DNA of 64,000 bases from Oasisia sp. SBJ-2009 (taxonomy: Eukaryota; Annelida; Polychaeta; Sabellida; Siboglinidae), in assembly GCA_964017155.1 (NCBI GenBank), contig OZ024857.1:34927042-34991041 (forward strand), written 5' to 3'. Below, one piece after another: positions 10,668-25,900 of the stretch. The position numbers and the translations under genes were made by a program. Numbering within the stretch: the stretch's first letter is position 1; the number at the start of each line of letters is the position of its first letter. The notes under the pieces are model-generated. The model was not told where the DNA came from, ran no database searches, and was given only the letters and a program-made list of their open reading frames with translations.

Positions 10668-13600
10668 GCACTCCACCCAACTTCCGCACGCCAATCCAAC
10701 CTCCCCACTCCACCCAACATCCCCAGAGCACCCAACCTCCCCACTCCACGCAACCTCCCCACTTCACCCAACCTCCCCACTTCACCCAACCTCCCCATTC
10801 CACCCAACCTCCCCACTCCACCCAACCTCCCCACCCCGCCCAAATTCCCTCTGCACCCAACCTCCTCACTCCACCCAATCTCCGCATTTCACCCAACCTC
10901 CCCACTTCACCCAACCTCCGCACTCCACCCAACTTACGCACTCCACTCAACCTCCCCGCTTCACCCAACCTCCCCACTCCACCCAACTTCGCCACTTCAC
11001 CCAAACTCCCCACTCCACCCAACCTCCTCACTCCACCCAACCTCCCCCCTTCACCCAACACCCCAGAGCACCCAACCTCCCCAGAGCATCCAACCTCCCC
11101 ACACCACGCAACCTCCCCACTCCACCCAACCTCCCCACCCCGCCCAAACTCCCCTCTCCACCCAACCTCCCCACTTCACCCAACCTCCCCATATCACCGA
11201 AACTCCCCACTCTCCCCACTTCACCCAACCTCCCCACTCCACCCAACCTCCCCACTTCACCCAACCTTCGCACTTCATCCAACCTCCGCACTCCACCCAA
11301 CCTCCGCACTCCACCCAACTTCCGCACTCCACCCAACTTCCGCACTCCACCCAACCTCCGCACTCCACACAACTTCCCCACTTCATACAACCTCCCCACT
11401 CAACCTAACCTCCCCACTTCACCCAACATCCCCACTTCACCCAACCTCCCCACATCACCCAACCTCCCCACTCCACCCAACCTCCCCAAATCACCCAACC
11501 TCCCCACTCCACTCAATCTCCCCACTCCACCCAACCTCCTCACACCACCCAACCTCCCCACTTCACCCAACCTCTCCAGAGCACCCAACCTCCCCACTCC
11601 ACCGAACCTCCCCACTCCTCCCAACCTCCCCTCTCCACCCAACCTCCCCACTTAACCCAACTTCCCCACTCCACGCAACCTCCCCACCCCGCCCAAACTC
11701 CCCTCTCCACCCAACCTCCCCACTTCACCCAACCTCCCCACTTCACCCAACCTCCGCACTCCACACAACTTCCCGACTTCACACAACCTCCCCATTCAAC
11801 CCAACCTCCCCACTTCACCCAACCTCCCCATTTCACCCAACCTCCCCACATCACCCAACCTCCCCACTACACCCAACCTCCCCAAATCACCCAACGTCCC
11901 CACTCCACTCAAATTCCCCATTCCACCCATCCTCCTCACTCCACCCAACCTCCCCACTCCACCCAACCTCCCCACTCCACCCAACCTCCCAACTCCACCC
12001 AACCTCCCCACTTCACCAAACCTCCGCATTCCAACCAACCTCCGCACGCCACCCAACCTCCGCACGCGAACCAACTTCCGCACTCCACCCAACCTCCGCA
12101 CTCCACCCAACTTCCGCACTCCACCCAACTTCCGCACTCCACCCAACTTCCGCACTCCACCCAACTTCCGCACTCCACCCAACTTCCGCACTCCACCCAA
12201 CTTCCGCACGCCAATCCAACCTCCGCACTCCACCCAACCTCCGCACTCTACACAACTTCCGCACTCCACCCAACCTCCCCACTCCACCCAACCTCCCCAC
12301 TTCACCGAACCTCCCCACACCACCCAACCTCCCTACCCCACGCAACCTCCCCACTCTACCTAACCTCCGTCCTCCACCCAACCTGCGCCCTCCACCAAAC
12401 CTGCCCACTCCACCCAACTTCCCCATTTCACCCAACCTCCCCACTCCACCCAACCTCCTCACTCCACCCAACCTCCCCACTCCACCCAACATCCCCAGAG
12501 CACCCAACCTCCCCACTCCACCCTACCTCCCCACTTCACCCAACCTTCGCACTCCATCCAACTTCCGCACTCCACCCAACCTCCGCACTCCACCCAACTT
12601 CCGCACTCCACCCAACTTCCGCACTCCACCCAACCTCTGCACTCCACCCAAACTCCGCACTCCAGTCAACTTCCGCACTCCACCCAACGTCCGCACACCA
12701 CCCAACTTCCGTACTCCACGCAACTTCCGCGCTCTACCCAACCTCCGCACTCCACCCAACCTCCGAACACCACCCAACTTCTGCACTCCACACAATCTCC
12801 CCACTCCTCCCAACCTACGCACTCCACCCAACCACCCCACTCCACCCAACCTCCCCACTTCAACCCATCCTCCCCACTCCACCCAACCTCCGCCCTCCAC
12901 CCAACCTCCCCACTCCACCCAACCTCCGCACTTCACGCAACCTCCGCACTCCACCGAACTTCCGCACTCCACCCAACCTCCGCACTCCACACAACTTCCC
13001 CACTTCATACAACCTCCCCACTCAACCCAACCTCCCCACTTCACCCAACCTCCCCACATCACCCAACCTCCCCACTCCACCCAACCTCCCCAAATTTCCC
13101 AACCTCTCCACTCAAACTCCCCACTCCACCCAACCTGCCCACTTCACCGAACCTGCCCACTCCACCCAACCTCCCCACCCCACGCAAACTCTCCACTCCA
13201 CCCAACCTCCGCCCTCCACCCAACCTCCTCACTCCACCCAACCTCCCCACTCCACCAACCTCCCCACCCCGCCTAAACTCCCCTCTCCACCCAACCTCCC
13301 CACTTCACCCAACCTCCCCACTTCACCCAACCTCCCCACTTCACCCAACCTCCTCACTCCACCCAACCTCCCCACTTCACCCAACCTCCCCACTCCACCC
13401 AACCTCCCCACTTCACCCAACCTTCGCACTCCATCCAACCTCCGCACTCCACCCAACCTCCGCACTCCAAACAACTTCCGCACTCCACCCAACATCCGCA
13501 CTCCACACATCTTCGGCACTCCACCCAACCTCCCCACTCCGCGCAACCTCCCCACTTCACCCAACCTCCCCACTTCACCCAACCTCCCCACTCCACCCAA

Positions 13601-16600
13601 CCTCCCCACTCCACCCAACCTCCCCACCCCGCCCAAACTCCCCTCTCCACCCAACCTCCCCACTTCACCCAAACTCCCCACTTCACTCAACCTCCCCACT
13701 TCACCCAACCTCCTCACTCCACCCAACCTCCCCATTTCACCCAACCTCCCCATTCCACCCAACCTCCCCACTTCACCCAACCTTCGCACTCCATCCAACT
13801 TCCGCACTCCACCCAACTTCCGCACTCCACCCAACTTCCGCACTCCACCCAACCTCTGCACTCCACCCAAACTCCGCACTCCAGCCAACTTCCGCACTCC
13901 TTCCAACTTTCGCACACCACCCAACTTCCGTAATCCACGAAACTTCCGCACACCACCCAACCTCCGAACACCACGCAACTTCAGCACTCCACCCAACCTC
14001 CCCACTCCACCGAAACTCCCCAGTCCATCCAACCTCCCAACTCCACCCAACCTCCCCACTTCAACCCATCCTCCCCACTCCACCCAACCTCCCCACTTCA
14101 CCCATCCTCCCCACTCCACCCAACCTCCCCACTCCACCCAAACTCTCCCCACTTCACCCAACCTCCGCACTCCACCCAACCTCCCCAAATCACCCAACCT
14201 CCCCACTCAACTCAAATTCCCCATTCCACCCAACTTCCGCACTCCACACAACTTCCCCATTTCATACAACCTCCCCACTCAACCCAACCTCCCCACTTCA
14301 CCCAACCTCCCCACTCCACCCAACCTCCCCACTCCACCCAACCTCCTCACTCTACCCAACCTCCCCACTCCACCCAACATCCCCAGAGCACCCAACCTCC
14401 CCACTCCACGCAACCTCCCCACTTCACCCAACCTCCCCACTTCACCAAACCTCCCCACTCCACCCAACCTCCCCACTCCACCCAACCTCCCCACCCCGCC
14501 CAAACTCCCCTCTCCACCCAACCTCACCACTACACCCAACCTCCCCACTTCACCCAACCTCCTCACCCCACCCAATCTCCCCACTTCACCCAACCTCCCC
14601 ACTTCACCCAACCTCCGCACTCCAACCAACTTACGCACTCCACCCAACCTCACCGCTTCACCCAACCTCCCCACTCCACCCAACTTCGCCACTTCACCCA
14701 AACTCCCCACTCCACCCAACCTCCTCACTCCACCCAACCTCCCCACTTCACCCAACATCCCCAGAGCACCCAACCTCCCCACTTCACCCAACCTCCTCAC
14801 TTCACCCAACCTCCTCACTCCACCCAACCTCCCCACTTCACCCAACCTCCCCACTCCACCCTACCTCCCCACTTCACCCAACCTACCCACATCACCCAAA
14901 CTCCCCACTCTCCCCACTTCACCCAACCTCCCCACTCCACCCTACCTCCCCACTTCACCCAACCTTCGCACTCCATCCAACCTCCGCACTCCACCCAACC
15001 TCCGCACTCCACCCAACTTCCGCACTCCACCCAACTTCCGCACTCAACCCAACCTCCCCACTTCACCGAACCTCCCCACACCACCCAACCTCCCCACCCC
15101 ACGCAACCTCCCCACTCCACCTAACATCCGCCCTCCACCCAACCTCCGCCCTCCACCAAACCTCCCCACTCCACCCAACTTCCCCACTTCACCCAACCTC
15201 CCCACTCCACCCAACCTCCTCACTCCACCCAACCTCCCCACTTCACCCAACATCCCCAGAGCACCCAACCTCCCCACTCCACGCAACCTCCCCACTTCAC
15301 CCAACCTCCTCACTCCACCCAACCTCCCCACTTCAACCCATCCCCCCCACTCCACCCAACCTCCGCCCTCCACCCAACTTCCGCACTCCACCCAACTTCC
15401 GCACTTCATGCAACCTCCGCACTCCACCGAACTTTCGCACTCCACCCAACTTCCGCACTCCATGCAACCTCCGCACTCCACCCAACCTCCGCACTCCACA
15501 CAACTTCCCCACTTCATACAACCTCCCCACTCAACCCAACCTCCCCACTTCACCCAACCTCCCCACATCACCCAACCTCCCCACTCCACCCAACCTCCCC
15601 ACTTCACCAAACCTCCCCACTCCACCCTACCTCCCCACTTCACCCAACCTTCGCACTCCATCCAACCTCCGCACTCCACCCAACCTCCGCACTCCACCCA
15701 ACTTCCGCACTCCACCCAACTTCCGCACTCCACCCAACCTCTGCACTCCACCCAAACTCCGCACTCCAGTCAACTTCCGCACTCCACCCAACGTCCGCAC
15801 ACCACCCAACTTCCGTACTCCACGCAACTTCTGCGCTCCACCCAACCTCCGCACTCCACCCAACCTCCGAACACCACCCAACTTCTGCACTCCACCCAAC
15901 CTCCCCTCTCCACCGAATCTCCCCACTCTATCCAACTTCCCAACCTCCCCACTCCTCCCAACCTACGCATTCCACCCAACCACCCCACTCCACCCAACCT
16001 CCCCACTTCAACCCATCCTCCCCACTCCACCCAACCTCCGCCCTCCACCCAACCTCCCCACTCCACCCAAACTCCGCACTTCATGCAACCTCCGCACTCC
16101 ACCGAACTTCCGCACTCCACCCAACTTCCGCACTCCATGCAACCTCCGCACTCCACCCAACCTCTGAACTCCACACAACTTCCCCACGTCATACAACCTC
16201 CCCACTCAACCCAACCTCCCCACTTCACCCAACCTCCCCACTTCACCCAACCTCCCCACATCACCCAAACTCCCCACTCTCCCCACTTCACCCAACCTCC
16301 CCACTCCACCCTACCTCCCCACTTCACCCAACCTTCGCACTCCATCCAACCTCCGCACTCCACCCAACCTCCGCACTCAACCCAACTTCCGCACTCCACC
16401 CAACTTCCGCACTCCACCCAACCTCCCCACTTCACCGAACCTCCCCACACCACCCAACCTCCCCACCCCACGCAACTTCCCCACTCCACCTAACCTCCGC
16501 CCTCCACCCAACCTCCGCCCTCCACCAAACCTCCCCACTCCACCCAACTTCCCCACTTCACCCAACCTCCCCACTCCACCCAACCTCCTCACTCCACCCA

Positions 16601-17056
16601 ACCTCCCCACTTCACCCAACATCCCCAGAGCACCCAACCTCCCCACTCCACGCAACCTCCCCACTTCACCCAACCTCCTCACTTCACCCAACCTCCCCAC
16701 TCCAACCAACCTCCCCACTCCACCCAACCTCCCCACCCCGCCCAAACTCCCCTCTCCACCCAACCTCCCCACTTCACCCAACCTCCCCACTCCACCCTAC
16801 CTCCCCACTTCACCCAACCATCGCACTCCATCCAACCTCCGCACTCCACCCAACCTCCGCACTCCACCCAACTTCCGCACTCCACCCAACTTCCGCACTC
16901 CACCCAACCTCTGCACTCCACCCAAACTCCGCACTCCAGTCAACTTCCGCACTCCACCCAACGTCCGCACACCACCCAACTTCCGTACTCCACGCAACTT
17001 CCGCGCTCTACCCAACCTCCGCACTCCACCCAACCTCCGAACACCACCCAACTTCT
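10668..17056. repeat. 6.8-kb higher-order unit, tandem copy 2 (6389 bp)
   Basis: This copy follows copy 1 directly. The offset is 6829 at first. It becomes 6865 after two extra 18-bp units near 12150 and then 6389 after a 476-bp loss near 15313, which joins the equivalents of about 8448 and 8924. The arithmetic closes exactly: 6829 + 36 - 476 = 6389, placing the end at 17056, where the parent sequence continues past the old junction. The anchor copy is at 13506, which is 6641 + 6865. Confidence 0.87.
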
Positions 17057-19309
17057 GCACTCCACACAACCTCCCCTCTCCACCGAATCTCCCCACTCTA
17101 TCCAACTTCCCAACCTCCCCACTCCTCCCAACCTACGCACTCCACCCAACCACCCCACTCCACCCAACCTCCCCACTTCAACCCATCCTCCCCACTCCAC
17201 CCAACCTCCGTCCTCCACCCAACCTCCCCACTCCACCCAACCTCCGCACTTCACGCAACCTCCCCACTCCAACTAACCTCCGTCCTCCACCCAACCTCCG
17301 CCCTCCACCAAACCTCCCCACTCCACCCAACTTCCCCACTTCACCCAACCTCCCCACTCCACCCAACCTCCTCACTCTACCCAACCTCCCCACTCCACCC
17401 AACATCCCCAGAGCACCCAACCTCCCCACTCCACGCAACCTCCCCACTTCACCCAACCTCCCCACTTCACCAAACCTCCCCACTCCACCCAACCTCCCCA
17501 CTCCACCCAACCTCCCCACCCCGCCCAAACTCCCCTCTCCACCCAACCTCACCACTACACCCAACCTCCCCACTTCACCCAACCTCCTCACCCCACCCAA
17601 TCTCCCCACTTCACCCAACCTCCCCACTCCACCCTACCTCCCCACTTCACCCAACCTCCCCACATCACCCAAACTCCCCACTCTCCCCACTTCACCCAAC
17701 CTCCCCACTCCACCCTACCTCCCCACTTCACCCAACCTTCGCACTCCATCCAACCTCCGCACTCCACCCAACCTCCGCACTCCACCCAACTTCCGCACTC
17801 CACCCAACTTCCGCACTCAACCCAACCTCCCCACTTCACCGAACCTCCCCACACCACCCAACCTCCCCACCCCACGCAACCTCCCCACTCCACCTAACAT
17901 CCGCCCTCCACCCAACCTCCGCCCTCCACCAAACCTCCCCACTCCACCCAACTTCCCCACTTCACCCAACCTCCCCACTCCACCCAACCTCCTCACTCCA
18001 CCCAACCTCCCCACTTCACCCAACATCCCCAGAGCACCCAACCTCCCCACTCCACGCAACCTCCCCACTTCACCCAACCTCCTCACTTCACCCAACCTCC
18101 CCACTCCACCCAACCTCCCCACTCCACCCAACCTCCCCACCCCGCCCAAACTCCCCTCTCCACCCAACCTCCCCACTTCACCAAACCTCCCCACTCCACC
18201 CTACCTCCCCACTTCACCCAACCTTCGCACTCCATCCAACCTCCGCACTCCACCCAACCTCCGCACTCCACCCAACTTCCGCACTCCACCCAACTTCCGC
18301 ACTCCACCCAACCTCTGCACTCCACCCAAACTCCGCACTCCAGTCAACTTCCGCGCTCCACCCAACGTCCGCACACCACCCAACTTCCGTACTCCACGCA
18401 ACTTCCGCGCTCCACCCAACCTCCGCACTCCACCCAACCTCCGAAAACCACCCAACTTCTGCACTCCACCCAACCTCCCCTCTCCACCGAATCTCCCCAC
18501 TCTATCCAACTTCCCAACCTCCCCACTCCTCCCAACCTACGCATTCCACCCAACCACCCCACTCCACCCAACCTCCCCACTTCAACCCATCCTCCCCACT
18601 CCACCCAACCTCGGCCCTCCACCCAACCTCCCCACTCCACCCAACCTCCGCACTTCATGCAACCTCCGCACTCCACCGAACTTCCGCACTCCACCCAACT
18701 TCCGCACTCCATGCAACCTCCGCACTCCACCCAACCTCTGAACTCCACACAACTTCCCCACGTCATACAACCTCCCCACTCAACCCAACCTCCCCACTTC
18801 ACCCAACCTCCCCACTTCACCCAACCTCCCCACATCACCCAAACTCCCCACTCTCCCCACTTCACCCAACCTCCCCACTCCACCCTACCTCCCCACTTCA
18901 CCCAACCTTCGCACTCCATCCAACCTCCGCACTCCACCCAACCTCCGCACTCCACCCAACTTCCGCACTCCACCCAACTTCCGCACTCCACCCAACCTCC
19001 CCACTTCACCGAACCTCCCCACACCACCCAACATCCCCACCCCACGCAACCTCCCCACTCCACCTAACCTCCGCCCTCCACCCAACCTCCGCCCTCCACC
19101 AAACCTCCCCACTCCACCCAACTTCCCCACTCCATGCAACCTCCGCACTCCACCCAACCTCTGAACTCCACACAACTTCCCCACGTCATACAACCTCCCC
19201 ACTCAACCCAACCTCCCCACTTCACCCAACCTCCCCACTTCACCCAACCTCCCCACATCACCCAAACTCCCCACTCTCCCCACTTCACCCAACCTCCCCA
19301 CTCCACCCA
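17057..19309. repeat. Shortened mosaic relative of the X-like segment
   Basis: 17588-18509 matches 7950-8871 at an offset of 9638. 18344-19063 matches 9381-10100 at 8963, so exactly one 675-bp copy is missing. A further 423-bp repeat is visible between about 18736 and 19159, where CTCTGAACTCC and CCACGTCATAC recur. The segment is a third, rearranged descendant of the 6.8-kb unit, bridging to the 1.53-kb q units. Confidence 0.7.
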
Positions 19310-20842
19310 ACCTCCGCACTTCATGCAACCTCCGCACTCCACCGAACTTCCGCACTCCACCCAACCTCCGCACTCCACACAACTTCCCCACTTCATACAA
19401 CCTCCCCACTCAACCCAACCTCCCCACTTCACCCAACCTCCCCACATCACCCAACCTCCCCACTCCACCCAACCTCCCCAAATTTCCCAACCTCTCCACT
19501 CAAACTCCCCACTCCACCCAACCTGCCCACTTCACCGAACCTGCCCACTCCACCCAACCTCCCCACCCCACGCAAACTCTCCACTCCACCCAACCTCCGC
19601 CCTCCACCCAACCTCCTCACTCCATCCAACCTCCCCACTCCACCAACCTCCCCACCCCGCCTAAACTCCCCTCTCCACCCAACCTCCCCACTTCACCCAA
19701 CCTCCCCACTTCACCCAACCTCCCCACTTCACCCAACCTCCTCACTCCACCCAACCTCCCCACTTCACCCAACCTCCCCACTCCACCCAACCTCCCCGAT
19801 TCACCCAACCTTCGCACTCCATCCAACCTCCGCACTCCACCCAACCTCCGCACTCCAAACAACTTCCGCACTCCACCCAACATCTGCACTCCACACATCT
19901 TCGGCACTCCACCCAACCTCCCCACTCCGCGCAACCTCCCCACTTCACCCAACCTCCCCACTTCACCCAACCTCCCCACTCCACCCAACCTCCCCACTCC
20001 ACCCAACCTCCCCACCCCGCCCAAACTCCCCTCTCCACCCAACCTCCCCACTTCACCCAAACTCCCCACTTCACTCAACCTCCCCACTTCACCCAACCTC
20101 CTCACTCCACCCAACCTCCCCATTTCACCCAACCTCCCCATTCCACCCAACCTCCCCACTTCACCCAACCTTCGCACTCCATCCAACTTCCGCACTCCAC
20201 CCAACTTCCGCACTCCACCCAACTTCCGCACTCCACCCAACCTCTGCACTCCACCCAAACTCCGCACTCCAGCCAACTTCCGCACTCCTTCCAACTTTCG
20301 CACACCACCCAACTTCCGTAATCCAAGAAACTTCCGCACTCCACCCAACCTCCGAACACCACGCAACTTCAGCACTCCACCCAACCTCCCCACTCCACCC
20401 TACCTCCCCACTTCACCCAACCATCGCACTCCATCCAACCTCCGCACTCCACCCAACCTCCGCACTCCACCCAACTTCCGCACTCCACCCAACTTCCGCA
20501 CTCCACCCAACCTCTGCACTCCACCCAAACTCCGCACTCCAGTCAACTTCCGCACTCCACCCAACGTCCGCACACCACCCAACTTCCATACTCCACGGAA
20601 CTTCCGCGCTCTACCCAACCTCCGCACTCCACCCAACCTCCGAACACCACCCAACTTCTGCACTCCACACAACCTCCCCTCTCCACCGAATCTCCCCACT
20701 CTATCCAACTTCCCAACCTCCCCACTCCTCCCAACCTACGCACTCCACCCAACCACCCCACTCCACCCAACCTCCCCACTTCAACCCATCCTCCCCACTC
20801 CACCCAACCTCCGCCCTCCACCCAACCTCCCCACTCCACCCA
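19310..20842. repeat. 1533-bp q unit, tandem copy 1
   Basis: This segment matches the next 1533 bp: 19447 to 20980, 19617 to 21150, anchor 19894 to 21427. Its anchor CACATCTTCGGCAC at 19894 is preceded by CATCTGC, the q variant. Unlike most q copies it has CTCTCCACCCAACC rather than CTCTCCGCCCAACTT near 19670, so it may be an early or converted form. Confidence 0.82.
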
Positions 20843-22375
20843 ACCTCCGCACTTCACGCAACCTCCGCACTCCACCGAACTTCCGCACTCCACCCAACCT
20901 CCGCACTCCACACAACTTCCCCACTTCATACAACCTCCCCACTCAACCCAACCTCCCCACTTCACCCAACCTCCCCACATCACCCAACCTCCCCACTCCA
21001 CCCAACCTCCCCAAGTTTCCCAACCTCTCCACTCAAACTCCCCACTCCACCCAACCTGCCCACTTCACCGAACCTGCCCACTCCACCCAACCTCCCCACC
21101 CCACGCAAACTCTCCACTCCACCCAACCTCCGCCCTCCACCCAACCTCCTCACTCCACCCAACCTCCCCACTCCACCAACCTCCCCACCCCGCCTAAACT
21201 CCCCTCTCCGCCCAACTTCCCCACTTCACCCAACCTCCCCACTTCACCCAACCTCCCCACTTCACCCAACCTCCTCACTCCACCCAACCTCCCCACTTCA
21301 CCCAACCTCCCCACTCCACCCAACCTCCCCACTTCACCCAACCTTCGCACTCCATCCAACCTCCGCACTCCACCCAACCTCCGCACTCCAAACAACTTCC
21401 GCACTCCACCCAACATCTGCACTCCACACATCTTCGGCACTCCACCCAACCTCCCCACTCCGCGCAACCTCCCCACTTCACCCAACCTCCCCACTTCACC
21501 CAACCTCCCCACTCCACCCAACCTCCCCACTCCACCCAACCTCCCCACCCCGCCCAAACTCCCCTCTCCACCCAACCTCCCCACTTCACCCAAACTCCCC
21601 ACTTCACTCAACCTCCCCACTTCACCCAACCTCCTCACTCCACCCAACCTCCCCATTTCACCCAACCTCCCCATTCCACCCAACCTCCCCACTTCACCCA
21701 ACCTTCGCACTCCATCCAACTTCCGCACTCCACCCAACTTCCGCACTCCACCCAACTTCCGCACTCCACCCAACCTCTGCACTCCACCCAAACTCCGCAC
21801 TCCAGCCAACTTCCGCACTCCTTCCAACTTTCGCACACCACCCAACTTCCGTAATCCACGAAACTTCCGCACTCCACCCAACCTCCGAACACCACGCAAC
21901 TTCAGCACTCCACCCAACCTCCCCACTCCACCCTACCTCCCCACTTCACCCAACCATCGCACTCCATCCAACCTCCGCACTCCACCCAACCTCCGCACTC
22001 CACCCAACTTCCGCACTCCACCCAACTTCCGCACTCCACCCAACCTCTGCACTCCACCCAAACTCCGCACTCCAGTCAACTTCCGCACTCCACCCAACGT
22101 CCGCACACCACCCAACTTCCGTACTCCACGCAACTTCCGCGCTCTACCCAACCTCCGCACTCCACCCAACCTCCGAACACCACCCAACTTCTGCACTCCA
22201 CACAACCTCCCCTCTCCACCGAATCTCCCCACTCTATCCAACTTCCCAACCTCCCCACTCCTCCCAACCTACGCACTCCACCCAACCACCCCACTCCACC
22301 CAACCTCCCCACTTCAACCCATCCTCCCCACTCCACCCAACCTCCGCCCTCCACCCAACCTCCCCACTCCACCCA
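20843..22375. repeat. 1533-bp q unit, tandem copy 2
   Basis: This is the second q unit, with its anchor at 21427. It carries the full q set: CATCTGC, CTCTCCGCCCAACTT near 21205, and an extra 54 bp near 21775-21830 compared with non-q units. The following copy from 22376 is non-q and leads into module X. A 1-bp loss (GAACTTCCCACTCC) near 22412 makes the next anchor spacing 1532. Confidence 0.82.
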
Positions 22376-22958
22376 ACCTCCGCACTTCACGCAACCTCCG
22401 CACTCCACCGAACTTCCCACTCCACCCAACCTCCGCACTCCACACAACTTCCCCACTTCATACAACCTCCCCACTCAACCCAACCTCCCCACTTCACCCA
22501 ACCTCCCCACATCACCCAACCTCCCCACTCCACCCAACCTCCCCAAATTTCCCAACCTCTCCACTCAAACTCCCCACTCCACCCAACCTGCCCACTTCAC
22601 CGAACCTGCCCACTCCACCCAACCTCCCCACCCCACGCAAACTCTCCACTCCACCCAACCTCCGCCCTCCACCCAACCTCCTCACTCCACCCAACCTCCC
22701 CACTCCACCAACCTCCCCACCCCGCCTAAACTCCCCTCTCCACCCAACCTCCCCACTTCACCCAACCTCCCCACTTCACCCAACCTCCCCACTTCACCCA
22801 ACCTCCTCACTCCACCCAACCTCCCCACTTCACCCAACCTCCCCACTCCACCCAACCTCCCCACTTCACCCAACCTTCGCACTCCATCCAACCTCCGCAC
22901 TCCACCCAACCTCCGCACTCCAAACAACTTCCGCACTCCACCCAACATCCGCACTCCA

Positions 22959-25900
22959 CACATCTTCGGCACTCCACCCAACCTCCCCACTCCGCGCAAC
23001 CTCCCCACTTCACCCAACCTCCCCACTTCACCCAACCTCCCCACTCCACCCAACCTCCCCACTCCACCCAACCTCCCCACCCCGCCCAAACTCCCCTCTC
23101 CACCCAACCTCCCCACTTCACCCAAACTCCCCACTTCACTCAACCTCCCCACTTCACCCAACCTCCTCACTCCACCCAACCTCCCCATTTCACCCAACCT
23201 CCCCATTCCACCCAACCTCCCCACTTCACCCAACCTTCGCACTCCATCCAACTTCCGCACTCCACCCAACTTCCGCACTCCACCCAACTTCCGCACTCCT
23301 TCCAACTTTCGCACACCACCCAACTTCCGTAATCCACGAAACTTCCGCACTCCACCCAACCTCCGAACACCACGCAACTTCAGCACTCCACCCAACCTCC
23401 CCACTCCACCGAAACTCCCCAGTCCATCCAACCTCCCAACTCCACCCAACCTCCCCACTTCAACCCATCCTCCCCACTCCACCCAACCTCCCCACTTCAC
23501 CCATCCTCCCCACTCCACCCAACCTCCCCACTCCACCCAAACTCTCCCCACTTCACCCAACCTCCGCACTCCACCCAACCTCCCCAAATCACCCAACCTC
23601 CCCACTCCACTCAAATTCCCCATTCCACCCAACTTCCGCACTCCATGCAACCTCCGCACTCCACCCAACCTCCGCACTCCACACAACTTCACCATTTCAT
23701 ACAACCTCCCCACTCAACCCAACCTCCCCACTTCACCCAACCTCCCCACTCCACCCAACCTCCCCACTCCACCCAACCTCCCCACTTCACCGAACCTCCC
23801 CACACCACCCAACCTCCCCACCCCACGCAACCTCCCCACTCCAACTAACCTCCGTCCTCCACCCAACCTCCGCCCTCCACCAAACTCCCCACTCCACCCA
23901 ACTTCCCCACTTCACCCAACCTCCCCACTCCACCCAACCTCCCCACTCCACCGAAACTCCCCAGTCCATCCAACCTCCCAACTCCACCCAACCTCCCCAC
24001 TTCAACCCATCCTCCCCACTCCACCCAACCTCCCCACTTCACCCATCCTCCCCACTCCACCCAACCTCCCCACTCCACCCAAACTCTCCCCACTTCACCC
24101 AACCTCCGCACTCCACCCAACCTCCCCAAATCACCCAACCTCCCCACTCCACTCAAATTCCCCATTCCACCCAACTTCCGCACTCCATGCAACCTCCGCA
24201 CTCCACCCAACCTCCGCACTCCACACAACTTCACCATTTCATACAACCTCCCCACTCAACCCAACCTCCCCACTTCACCCAACCTCCCCACTCCACCCAA
24301 CCTCCCCACTCCACCCAACCTCCCCACTTCACCGAACCTCCCCACACCACCCAACCTCCCCACCCCACGCAACCTCCCCACTCCAACTAACCTCCGTCCT
24401 CCACCCAACCTCCGCCCTCCACCAAACTCCCCACTCCACCCAACTTCCCCACTTCACCCAACCTCCCCACTCCACCCAACCTCCTCACTCTACCCAACCT
24501 CCCCACTCCACCCAACATCCCCAGAGCACCCAACCTCCCCACTCCACGCAACCTCCCCACTTCACCCAACCTCCCCACTTCACCAAACCTCCCCACTCCA
24601 CCCAACCTCCCCACTCCACCCAACCTCCCCACCCCGCCCAAACTCCCCTCTCCACCCAACCTCACCACTACACCCAACCTCCCCACTTCACCCAACCTCC
24701 TCACCCCACCCAATCTCCCCACTTCACCCAACCTCCCCACTTCACTCAACCTCCGCACTCCACCCAACTTACGCACTCCACCCAACCTCACCGCTTCACC
24801 CAACCTCCCCACTCCACCCAACTTCGCCACTTCACCCAACCTTCGCACTCCATCCAACCTCCGCACTCCACCCAACCTCCGCACTCCACCCAACTTCCGC
24901 ACTCCACCCAACTTCCGCACTCAACCCAACCTCCCCACTTCACCGAACCTCCCCACACCACCCAACCTCCCCACCCCACGCAACCTCCCCACTCCACCTA
25001 ACATCCGCCCTCCACCCAACCTCCGCCCTCCACCAAACCTCCCCACTCCACCCAACTTCCCCACTTCACCCAACCTCCCCACTCCACCCGACCTCCTCAC
25101 TCCACCCAACCTCCCCACTTCACCCAACATCCCCAGAGCACCCAACCTCCCCACTCCACGCAACCTCCCCACTTCACCCAACCTCCTCACTTCACCCAAC
25201 CTCCCCACTCCACCCAACCTCCCCACTCCACCCAACCTCCCCACCCCGCCCAAACTCCCCTCTCCACCCAACCTCCCCACTTCACCAAACCTCCCCACTC
25301 CACCCTACCTCCCCACTTCACCCAACCTTCGCACTCCATCCAACCTCCGCACTCCACCCAACCTCCGCACTCCACCCAACTTCCGCACTCCACCCAACTT
25401 CCGCACTCCACCCAACCTCTGCACTCCACCCAAACTCCGCACTCCAGTCAACTTCCGCACTCCACCCAACGTCCGCACACCACCCAACTTCCGTACTCCA
25501 CGCAACTTCCGCGCTCCACCCAACCTCCGCACTCCACCCAACCTCGGAACACCACCCAACTTCTGCACTCCACCCAACCTCCCCTCTCCACCGAATCTCC
25601 CCACTCTATCCAACTTCCCAACCTCCCTACTCCTCCCAACCTACGCATTCCACCCAACCACCCCACTCCACCCAACCTCCCCACTTCAACCCATCCCCCC
25701 CACTCCACCCAACCTCCGCCCTCCACCCAACTTCCGCACTCCACCCAACTTCCGCACTTCATGCAACCTCCGCACTCCACCCAACCTCCGCACTCCACAC
25801 AACTTCCCCACTTCATACAACCTCCCCACTCAACCCAACCTCCCCACTCCACCCAACCTCCCCACTTCACCAAACCTCCCCACTCCACCCTACCTCCCCA

